From Zavarzinia aquatilis (GTDB lineage: Bacteria; Pseudomonadota; Alphaproteobacteria; Zavarziniales; Zavarziniaceae), in assembly GCF_003173035.1 (NCBI RefSeq), contig NZ_QGLE01000007.1, positions 124,001 to 188,000 of the forward strand: a DNA stretch of 64,000 nucleotides, written 5' to 3'. Of the stretch, positions 57,541 to 64,000 are shown in pieces. The notes under the pieces were generated by a model, which saw nothing but the letters and a program-made list of their open reading frames with translations, did not search any database and was not told the origin of the DNA. The position numbers and the translations under genes were made by a program. Each line of letters starts with the position of its first letter. Position 1 is the stretch's first letter.

Positions 57541-58257
57541 ATGATCCGCGCCATCATGACCGACGCCGCCGCCGAAAAGCCGACCGATCCCGCTGCCCTG
57601 CCCGAGCCCTGCCCGCGCTGCGGCAAGCGCCCGCCCCTCTGCATCTGCGAGGGGATCGAGCCGATGCCCAACCGGATCGAGCTGCTGATCCTGCAATATC
57701 CCCAGGAAAAGACCGAGGCGCTGGGCACCGCCCGCCTCGCCGCCCTGCACCTGCAGAAGGCGCAGGTGAAGATCGGCCTGTCCTGGCCCAGCCTCGCCAA
57801 GGCGCTGGGCCGGCCGGTCGATCCCGGGCGCTGGGCGATCCTTTACCTTGGCTCCGCCGCCATGGCCGACATGCCCGAGGGGCGCGAGGTGGTCGCGGTC
57901 GATGCCAAGAGCCAGCCCCTGCCCGACCAGAAGAGCGCCCTCGCCAGCCTCGACGGTGTCATCCTGCTCGACGGCAGCTGGTCGCAGGCCAAGACCCTGT
58001 GGTGGCGCAACCCCTGGGTCCTCAAGTGCCGCCGCCTCGTCCTGAACCCGACGACCCCGAGCGCCTACGGCCGCCTGCGGAAAGAGCCGCGGAAGGAAGC
58101 CCTCTCCACCCTCGAATCCGCCGCCGTCCTCATCTCCCGCCTCGAGAAGAACCCGGCCCTCGAAGCCCCCATGCGCGCCAGCTTCGACAAGCTCCTCGCC
58201 GCCTACAAGGGCGCCCAGCCCAAGAAGGACTGGCGCCGACGGCCGGGGAAACGGTAG
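57541..58257 (+). CDS. DTW-domain tRNA-uridine aminocarboxypropyltransferase (about 238 aa)
   Basis: Likely installs 3-amino-3-carboxypropyl on a uridine of tRNA (TapT-type). The N-terminal zinc-like PCPRCGKRPPLCIC cluster and the variant DTW motif in LLDGSWSQAKTLWWRNPWV (DGSW instead of DTTW) are characteristic. NPTTPSAYGRLRKEPRKEALSTLESAA completes the SPOUT-like core. The C-terminus is very basic. A second in-frame ATG five codons later is possible. Confidence 0.88.
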   Translation: MIRAIMTDAAAEKPTDPAALPEPCPRCGKRPPLCICEGIEPMPNRIELLILQYPQEKTEALGTARLAALHLQKAQVKIGLSWPSLAKALGRPVDPGRWAILYLGSAAMADMPEGREVVAVDAKSQPLPDQKSALASLDGVILLDGSWSQAKTLWWRNPWVLKCRRLVLNPTTPSAYGRLRKEPRKEALSTLESAAVLISRLEKNPALEAPMRASFDKLLAAYKGAQPKKDWRRRPGKR

Positions 58258-58424
58258 GGGGGATGAGGCAGGTTTGGGGGCACTCAGAATAGGTGTAGCG
58301 CTCCTCAAATTCCGGCTACGCGCCAGCCCTCCTTCACTGCATCCTGCGGATATCCACCAGGGATTCTGGGCTGGCGGCGAAACATACTTACGAGAATATT
58401 TTATACATACATAGTTTTTCACTA

Positions 58425-58453
58425 TTGACACCATCGACCCTTCAAGGAATAAA
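58425..58453 (+). promoter_or_regulatory. Sigma-70-type promoter of the two-gene cassette
   Basis: TTGACA is followed after 17 bases by AATAAA (four of six -10 positions). It lies in a local AT-rich stretch unusual for the window and 26 bases before the first cassette ATG, leaving room for the ribosome site GGAGA. Confidence 0.5.
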
Positions 58454-58478
58454 GGGATCGCCGACAACGGAGATCCCC

Positions 58479-58862
58479 ATGTCGAAATACAGCGAACTTT
58501 CCTTCCATCTCGCCAGGCTGGACACGTCCGTCTGGACTGCCAGCTTCGATGAAATTTCCCATATTCTGGGCTTCCCGCTTCCCAGCAGCGCCTATAACTA
58601 TCCTGCCTGGTGGGCCAACCAGACGGGTGTCGGCCACACACAAAGCTTGGCATGGCAGAGCGCAGGCTGGAAAACGACCGACCTGGACCTCAAAGGCCAG
58701 CGAGTGACTTTCCGATACTGCGGCGGCGAGGAAAGCAACCTGGACAAGGTGCCTGAGCCAGCTGCAAAGCCCCCTTCTCTAACCATCGCAGAGGCCAAAG
58801 CCGGCCTCGCACAGCTTTTCGGCGTCAGAGAGGACCAGATAGAAATTACCATCCGCGCCTGA
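58479..58862 (+). CDS. DUF7662-like small protein (127 aa)
   Basis: The N-terminus MSKYSELSFHLARLD with FDEISHILGFPLPSSAYNYPAWWANQ and HTQSLAWQSAGWKTTDLDL matches a small domain found alone or fused to nucleic-acid enzymes in many bacteria. No function is established. The C-terminal third is linked by a Pro/Lys-rich hinge and contains an acidic helix (LTIAEAKAGLAQLFGVREDQ). CGGAGA precedes the ATG. Its base composition looks lower in GC than its neighbours, by eye. Confidence 0.75.
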   Translation: MSKYSELSFHLARLDTSVWTASFDEISHILGFPLPSSAYNYPAWWANQTGVGHTQSLAWQSAGWKTTDLDLKGQRVTFRYCGGEESNLDKVPEPAAKPPSLTIAEAKAGLAQLFGVREDQIEITIRA

Positions 58863-58899
58863 TTAATCACTAGTTATTACCGAAAAGGAGATGACAGCG

Positions 58900-59217
58900 A
58901 TGGCGACGACAACGGAAACCAAGGCGTTCCATCTCGAAATGCGAAACGTCTACTTCTCTGTGCAGCGTGTGAGCGGTTACCGCGCAACCCGCTTCCTCCA
59001 GCTTGTCGACCGCATCGGTGGGCTGGAGGCCGCAAAGCGGCTCCTTTCTGCAGGTGATATTTCGAACGGCCTGACCGAGCTGTGCTTGAAGGGCTGTTTG
59101 CAGCACTCCATGGAATGCCTCGTACTCGACAAGAAATGGCGCCACCTGTTCACTGACGACCAATTGGCAACAGCCCAGAGAAGACTGGAGCAATTGCACT
59201 ATCGAGTGCCAGCGTGA
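58900..59217 (+). CDS. Small protein of unknown function, restriction-associated type (105 aa)
   Basis: Helical protein with EMRNVYFSVQRVSGYRATRFLQLVDRIGGLEAAKRLLSAG and LCLKGCLQHSMECLVLDKKWRHLFTDDQLATAQRRLEQL. The GY-x-ATRFLQ...GGLEAAKRLL pattern recurs in stand-alone proteins and as a tail on restriction-type nucleases; I recall this only from general familiarity. No catalytic residues are visible. The ATG follows AAAAGGAG by nine bases. It is co-transcribed with the DUF7662-like gene. Confidence 0.72.
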   Translation: MATTTETKAFHLEMRNVYFSVQRVSGYRATRFLQLVDRIGGLEAAKRLLSAGDISNGLTELCLKGCLQHSMECLVLDKKWRHLFTDDQLATAQRRLEQLHYRVPA

Positions 59218-59243
59218 CAGCGATTAGTGACCACGCCAAACGA

Positions 59244-59280
59244 AAAAGGCCGGCGGGTTGCCCCGCCGGCCTTTCCGTTT
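59244..59280. terminator. Bidirectional terminator
   Basis: A 12-bp perfect stem (AAGGCCGGCGGG / CCCGCCGGCCTT) with a four-base loop has an A-run on the left and a short T-rich flank on the right. It separates the cassette from the convergent beta-oxidation genes. Confidence 0.85.
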
Positions 59281-59293
59281 CTACTGCCGAGGA

Positions 59294-61471
59294 TTACTCG
59301 GCGGCGGCGGCGAGTTTCGCCGTCTGGTAGAAGGTCTCGCCCTTGGCCGCCATGTCGCGGAGGAGCTGGGGCGGGGTGTAGCGCTTGCCGTATTTGGCCG
59401 CGAAGGTGTCGCACTGCTTGACGAACTCGGCGACGCCGACGCGGTCGATCAGCGACAGCGGGCCGCCGGTCCAGGGCGCGAAGCCCCAGGCCAGGATCGA
59501 GCCGACGTCGGAATCGCGGACGTCGGTGGTCACGCCTTCCTCGACGCAGCGCGCCGCTTCCACCGCCTGCCGGAACAGGAGACGGGTGCGGATTTCCTTG
59601 ATCAGCTCGGGCGTGCCTTCGGTGATCTTCACCGGGGCCAGCTCGGCGAGGCCTTCCCACAGGTACTTCTTGCCGTCGGCCGGGTATTCGTAGAAGCCCT
59701 TGCCGTTCTTGCGGCCGTAGCGGCCGAGCTTGACCACCAGGGTTTCCACGATGTCGTCGGCCGGGGTGGCCTCATAGGCGGCGCCCAGGTCCTTGCGGGT
59801 CTGGGTGCGCACCTTGTGGCCGAGGTCGAGCGCGACGTCGTCGTTCATCTCGAGCGGGCCGCGGGGCATACCCGTGGCGCGGCCGACATTGTCGATGATG
59901 GCGGGGGCGATGCCTTCCGCCAGCATCTCGATGCCCTCGTTGACATAGGTGCCGAAGCAGCGGCTGGTGTAGAAGCCGCGACTGTCGTTGACGACGATCG
60001 GGGTCTTGCGGATCTTCTTGACGTAATCCATCGCGACCGCGAGGGCGCGCTGGTTCGTCTGCTTGCCCATGATGATCTCGACCAGCATCATCTTGTCGAC
60101 GGGCGAGAAGAAGTGGATGCCGATGAAGCTCTCCGGCCGGACCGAAGCCTCGGCGAGGCCCGAGATCGGCAGGGTCGAGGTGTTGGAGGCATAGATCGCG
60201 GTCGCGGGGATCACGGCCTCGGTCTTGCGGGTCGCTTCCGCCTTCACGTCGCGGTTCTCGAACACCGCCTCGATCACCAGGTCGCAGCCGGCGAGATCGG
60301 CATGGTCCGTGGTGGTCTTGATCAGGGCAAGGTGCTTTTCCTTCTTCTCCGGCGTCGACTTGCCGCGCGAGATGGCCTTGTCGAGCAGGTTGGTGGAATA
60401 GGCCTTGCCCTTTTCGGCCGCCTCGATGGTCTGGTCGAGCAGCACGCATTCGATCCCGGCCATGGCCGAGACATAGGCGATGCCCGCGCCCATCATGCCG
60501 GCGCCGAGGATGCCGAGCTTCTTCACGTCGGTCGCGGGCTCACCCTGCGGCCGGCGCACGCCCTTGTTCAGCTCCTGCATGGAGATGAACAGGGTGCGGA
60601 TCATGTTGCCCGCGGTCGGGTCGATCAGCAGCGAGACGAAGTAACGGGTCTCGATGCGCAGAGCCGCCTCGAAGGGCACCTGCAGGCCTTCGTAGACGCA
60701 GGACAGGATCGCCTTGATCGCCGGATAATTGCCGAAGCTTTCCTTATGCGACATGGCGATGCCGCCCATCATGGTCTGGGCGCCGCCGGGCGAATAGACC
60801 GCGCCGCCGGGGATCTTGAACTTCTTGTCGTCCCACGGCTGGGCGCTCAGCGGCGTGCCGAGGAGGTATTCCTTGGCCCGGGCCAGCAGCTGGTCGGCCG
60901 GCACGACCTCGTTGACGATGCCTTCCGCCAGCGCCTTCTTTGGGTCGAGTTCCTTGCCCTGGAGCAGCAGCGGCAGGGCCTTGGCGAGGCCAATGATGCG
61001 CGGCAGGCGCTGGGTGCCGCCGGCGCCCGGCAGCAGGCCGACCTTCACTTCCGGCAGGCCGAGCTTGGTCTTCGGATTGTCGGCGGCGATGCGGTAGTGG
61101 CAGGCCAGGGTGATTTCGAGACCGCCGCCCAGCGCCGTGCCGTTGATCGCGGCGACGAAGGGCTTACCCGCGGTTTCGTAACGGCGGAAGATACGCTGCA
61201 GCGTGCCCGAATTCTCGGTCAGGGCCTTGGCGTCCTTGGGGCCGAACGCGGTCTTCACCAGCATGTCGAGATCGGCACCGGCGAGGAAGGCATCCTTGGC
61301 CGAGGTGATGATCACGCCCTTCACGGCCGGATCGCTGATCGCCTTCTCGGTCGCGTCCGCGAAGTCGCGGATCGAGGACTCGTTCAGCACGTTCATGGAA
61401 CGGCCGGCCATGTCCCAGGTGATGGTGGCGATACCGTCGGCGTCGACGTTGTAATTGATGTTGTTGCTCAT
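59294..61471 (-). CDS. Multifunctional 3-hydroxyacyl-CoA dehydrogenase/enoyl-CoA hydratase (725 aa)
   Basis: A FadB/FadJ-type beta-oxidation enzyme. The hydratase domain (about 1-190) has [23 protein letters not shown] and [20 protein letters not shown], with catalytic glutamates. The dehydrogenase domain from about residue 318 has the NAD motif [21 protein letters not shown] and [14 protein letters not shown]. The tail is the usual second dehydrogenase repeat. The same-strand thiolase upstream makes a complete fatty-acid oxidation pair. The operon also includes the upstream dehydrogenase, if transcription reads through the repeat. Confidence 0.93.
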   Translation of the reverse strand: MSNNINYNVDADGIATITWDMAGRSMNVLNESSIRDFADATEKAISDPAVKGVIITSAKDAFLAGADLDMLVKTAFGPKDAKALTENSGTLQRIFRRYETAGKPFVAAINGTALGGGLEITLACHYRIAADNPKTKLGLPEVKVGLLPGAGGTQRLPRIIGLAKALPLLLQGKELDPKKALAEGIVNEVVPADQLLARAKEYLLGTPLSAQPWDDKKFKIPGGAVYSPGGAQTMMGGIAMSHKESFGNYPAIKAILSCVYEGLQVPFEAALRIETRYFVSLLIDPTAGNMIRTLFISMQELNKGVRRPQGEPATDVKKLGILGAGMMGAGIAYVSAMAGIECVLLDQTIEAAEKGKAYSTNLLDKAISRGKSTPEKKEKHLALIKTTTDHADLAGCDLVIEAVFENRDVKAEATRKTEAVIPATAIYASNTSTLPISGLAEASVRPESFIGIHFFSPVDKMMLVEIIMGKQTNQRALAVAMDYVKKIRKTPIVVNDSRGFYTSRCFGTYVNEGIEMLAEGIAPAIIDNVGRATGMPRGPLEMNDDVALDLGHKVRTQTRKDLGAAYEATPADDIVETLVVKLGRYGRKNGKGFYEYPADGKKYLWEGLAELAPVKITEGTPELIKEIRTRLLFRQAVEAARCVEEGVTTDVRDSDVGSILAWGFAPWTGGPLSLIDRVGVAEFVKQCDTFAAKYGKRYTPPQLLRDMAAKGETFYQTAKLAAAAE

Positions 61472-61488
61472 GGTTTCAATCCCGGCGA

Positions 61489-62694
61489 TCAGACGCGCTC
61501 GATGATGGTGGCGGTGCCCATGCCGGCGCCGACGCAGAGGGTGATCAGGGCGGTGTTGAGGTCGCGGCGCTCCAGCTCGTCGAGCACGGTGCCGAGGATC
61601 ATGCCGCCGGTCGCGCCGAGCGGATGGCCCATGGCGATGGCGCCGCCGTTCACGTTCATTTTCTCGTGCGGGACGTCCAGCGCCTGCATGAAGCGCAGCA
61701 CGACAGCGGCGAAGGCTTCGTTCAGCTCGTAAAGGTCGATGTCGGTCGCCTTCATGCCGGCGCGCTTCAGGGCGCGTTCGGCCGCGGCCGAGGGGCCGGT
61801 CAGCATGATCGAAGGCTCGGAGCCGATCGAGGTGAAGCTGCGGATGCGGGCGCGCGGGCGGATGCCGGCGGCGGCGGCGGCTTCCTTGGTGCCGACGAGG
61901 ACGGCGGAGGCGCCGTCGACGATACCCGAGGAGTTACCGGCGTGGTGGACGTGGTTCACCTTCTCGACTTCCGGGTAGCGCAGCTGGACGACGCCGTCGA
62001 AGGCCATCTCGCCGAACATGGCGAAGGACGGCTGCAGCGAGGCGAGCGACTGCATGGTCGCGTCCGGGCGCATGTGCTCGTCATGGTCGAGGATGGTCAG
62101 GCCGTTGATGTCCTTCACGGGGACGACGGAATTCTTGAAATAGCCGTTGTCCCAGGAATGCTTGGCACGCTTCTGGCTCTCGATCGCGTAGGCGTCAACA
62201 TCATCGCGCGAGAAGCCGTATTTGGTCGCGATCAGGTCGGCCGAAATGCCCTGCGGGGCGAAATAGGACTTGAAGGCGATCTGCGGATCCATCGGCCAGG
62301 CGCCGCCCGAGGTGCCCATGGGCACGCGGCTCATGGCTTCGACGCCGCCGCCGATCGACATCGGGCTCTGACCCGACATGACCTGCGCCGCCGCCATGTT
62401 GGTGGCTTCGAGGCCCGAGGCGCAGAAGCGGTTGACCTGCACGCCGGCGGTCGTCTCGGCGTAGTCGGCGTTGAGGACGGCGATACGGGCGATGTCCGCG
62501 CCCTGCTCGCCCACCGGCTCGACGCAGCCGAGAACGACGTCCTCGACCATCGCGGTATCGAGGTTGTTACGGTCGCGGATCGCCTTCAGCACCGTGGTCG
62601 CGAGGTGCAGGGAGGTCACTTCGTGAAGCGAGCCGTCCTTCTTGCCCTTGCCGCGCGGCGTGCGCACCGCGTCGAGGATATATGCGTCGGCCAT
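61489..62694 (-). CDS. Acetyl-CoA C-acyltransferase (thiolase, 401 aa)
   Basis: Cleaves 3-ketoacyl-CoA. The nucleophile is Cys91 in NRFCASGLEA. The second histidine region is GGAIAMGHPLGATGG and the C-terminal cysteine is in LCVGAGMG. The start after GAGGAGAAAGAC is clear. Gap to the multifunctional enzyme 17 bases, so they form one operon and probably one complex. Confidence 0.94.
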   Translation of the reverse strand: MADAYILDAVRTPRGKGKKDGSLHEVTSLHLATTVLKAIRDRNNLDTAMVEDVVLGCVEPVGEQGADIARIAVLNADYAETTAGVQVNRFCASGLEATNMAAAQVMSGQSPMSIGGGVEAMSRVPMGTSGGAWPMDPQIAFKSYFAPQGISADLIATKYGFSRDDVDAYAIESQKRAKHSWDNGYFKNSVVPVKDINGLTILDHDEHMRPDATMQSLASLQPSFAMFGEMAFDGVVQLRYPEVEKVNHVHHAGNSSGIVDGASAVLVGTKEAAAAAGIRPRARIRSFTSIGSEPSIMLTGPSAAAERALKRAGMKATDIDLYELNEAFAAVVLRFMQALDVPHEKMNVNGGAIAMGHPLGATGGMILGTVLDELERRDLNTALITLCVGAGMGTATIIERV

Positions 62695-62753
62695 TGTCTT
62701 TCTCCTCATCTATTGGTTTTCGTCGCTCGCGACGTAAATCCGCTCCACCCGTT

Positions 62754-62834
62754 CGTCATCCCGGCGAAGGCCGGGATCTCTCACAGGAAGAGGCTCCCTC
62801 CCGTCTCGAGGCCCCGGCCTTCGCCGGGGCGACG
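62754..62834. repeat. Dispersed palindromic intergenic repeat, well-preserved copy
   Basis: Arms CCCGGCGAAGGCCGGGATC and GCCCCGGCCTTCGCCGGGGC flank a middle with GAGGCTCCCTC, matching the copy near 28.6 kb in order, spacing and length (about 80 bases). It sits between the dehydrogenase and thiolase genes. Confidence 0.75.
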
Positions 62835-62860
62835 ATTGAACTACAAGCCAGGCCAGCCGC

Positions 62861-64000
62861 TCAGAGCATCCGGCTGATCAGTTCCTTCATGATTTCGTTG
62901 GTGCCGCCGTAGATCTTCTGGATGCGGCCGTTCACGAACATCTGCGCGATGGGATATTCCATCATGTAACCATAGCCGCCATGGAGCTGCAGGCACTCGT
63001 CGACGACCTTGCACTGCAGCTCGGAGCACCACCACTTGGCCATGGCCGCGGTCTGGACGTCGAGCTTGTCCTCGACCAGCAGCTCGATGCAGTGATCGAC
63101 GAAGATGCGGCCGATGCGGGCCTCGGTCGCGATCTCGGCCAGCTTGAAGCGGGTGTTCTGGAAGCTGAACACGGGCTTGCCGAAAGCCTGGCGCTCCTTG
63201 GTGTATTTGGTCGTGATCTCGAGCGCCTTCTCGACGGTCTTGATCGCGGTCACGCCGATCTGCAGGCGCTCGGACGGCAGCTGCTGCATCAGCTGGATGA
63301 AGCCCTGGCCTTCCTCGGTGCCGAGCAGATTGGTCATCGGCACGCGAACCTCGTCGAAGAACAGCTCCGACGTGTCCTGCGCCGCCATGCCGACCTTGTC
63401 GAGGTTGCGGCCGCGGCGGAAGCCCTCGACTTCGTCGGTCTCGACGACGATCAGCGAGGTGCCATGGGCGCCCTTGGTCGGGTCGGTCTTGGAAACGACG
63501 ATGATCAGATTGGCCAGCTGGCCATTGGTGATGAAGGTCTTCTGGCCGTTGACGACATATTGGTTGCCGTCCTTCTTGGCCGTTGTGCGCACGCCCTGCA
63601 GGTCGGAACCGGCGCCCGGCTCGGTCATGGCGATGGCGCCGATCAGCTCGCCCGTGGCCATGCGCGGCAGCCAGCGCTGCTTCTGTTCCTCGGTGCCATA
63701 GGCATAGATATAGGGCGCGACGATATCGGAATGCAGCGAGAAGCCGGGGCCGGCGCTGCCCGCTTCGATCTGCGCTTCCATCAGCATGGCGGAGGCGCGG
63801 AAATTGAGGCCCGAGCCGCCGTATTCCGGCGGCATAGTGGCGCAGAGGAGACCGGCTTCACCCGCCTTTTCCCAGGCTTCCCGGTCGATGACGCCCTGCT
63901 CGGCCCAGCGCGCATTGTGGGGCACGCATTCGCGCTCGAAAAACTTCAGTGCGTTGTCATACACCATCCGGTCTTCTTCGCTGAGCCTCAGGGTGCGCTC
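62861..64000 (-). CDS. Acyl-CoA dehydrogenase (5' end off right edge)
   Basis: A flavin-dependent beta-oxidation enzyme. It contains MTEPGAGSDLQGVRTTA (FAD site), GQKTFITNGQLANLIIVVSKTD, RQAFGKPVFSFQNTRF, and a C-terminal QLHGGYGYMMEYPIAQMFVNGRIQKIYGGTNEIMKELI. The frame stays open to the window edge, with residues ERTLRLSEEDR typical of the N-terminus of this subgroup, so a few codons are missing. It is in the same direction as the thiolase. Confidence 0.92.
   Translation of the reverse strand, partial: ERTLRLSEEDRMVYDNALKFFERECVPHNARWAEQGVIDREAWEKAGEAGLLCATMPPEYGGSGLNFRASAMLMEAQIEAGSAGPGFSLHSDIVAPYIYAYGTEEQKQRWLPRMATGELIGAIAMTEPGAGSDLQGVRTTAKKDGNQYVVNGQKTFITNGQLANLIIVVSKTDPTKGAHGTSLIVVETDEVEGFRRGRNLDKVGMAAQDTSELFFDEVRVPMTNLLGTEEGQGFIQLMQQLPSERLQIGVTAIKTVEKALEITTKYTKERQAFGKPVFSFQNTRFKLAEIATEARIGRIFVDHCIELLVEDKLDVQTAAMAKWWCSELQCKVVDECLQLHGGYGYMMEYPIAQMFVNGRIQKIYGGTNEIMKELISRML

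Overview
This window is high-GC chromosomal DNA from an alphaproteobacterium. The evidence is the order rpoZ-rsh-pyrE-pdxJ-acpS/lepB-rnc-era, a single bifunctional RelA/SpoT homologue, a split glycine decarboxylase (gcvPA/gcvPB), and abundant acyl-CoA catabolism genes. A Rhodospirillales-like origin is plausible, but the sequence alone does not fix the genus. I see no prophage, insertion sequence, rRNA operon or CRISPR array. One tRNA (Lys, UUU anticodon) is present. Both edges cut genes: a Sel1-repeat protein on the left and an acyl-CoA dehydrogenase on the right.

Region by region. 1-6 kb is envelope-oriented: a Sel1 protein, small lipoproteins, two tandem OmpA-type porin-like proteins, and a DUF883/small membrane protein/DUF1328 trio preceded by a good match to the general-stress (EcfG) promoter. 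6-12.4 kb is a minus-strand housekeeping run: tRNA-Lys, tgt, queA (queuosine), a secreted cyclophilin, coaD and gyrA. 12.5-15 kb holds an overlapping kinase/class III aminotransferase pair that fits hydroxylysine (or phosphoethanolamine-like) breakdown. 15.8-25 kb carries era, rnc, lepB, acpS, pdxJ, pyrE, rsh, rpoZ and folK. This usually contiguous block is interrupted by an opposite-strand Tat-type FAD oxidoreductase. 25-35 kb mixes a NYN-domain protein, an MFS pump, a patatin lipase, a nicotinate phosphoribosyltransferase, a large/small acyl-CoA dehydrogenase pair, cobA and an acyl-CoA ligase.

35-50 kb is the main functional unit, a carbon-phosphorus lyase system for phosphonate use. It contains phnCDE uptake genes, a tightly overlapping phnG-H-I-J-K-L-M-DUF1045 operon, a divergent phnF repressor gene, and a second, clearly different phnM beyond it. 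Two identical 19-bp operator-like sites in opposite orientation flank phnF and probably tie both phnM genes into one regulon. No phnN or phnP is visible. The DUF1045 protein is a 2H-phosphoesterase-like candidate for a late step.

50.8-56.4 kb holds a periplasmic protein with duplicated TonB-C-like domains, then gcvT-gcvH-gcvPA-gcvPB behind a tandem glycine riboswitch with a recognisable promoter. 56.5-58.3 kb has a phytanoyl-CoA-dioxygenase-like protein and a DTW-domain tRNA modification enzyme. 58.4-59.2 kb is a small, visibly more AT-rich two-gene cassette of unknown function with its own promoter. It is the least explained part of the window. The right end returns to beta-oxidation: a FadB-type multifunctional enzyme, a thiolase and an acyl-CoA dehydrogenase. 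Dispersed palindromic repeats of about 80 bp occur in several intergenic gaps.
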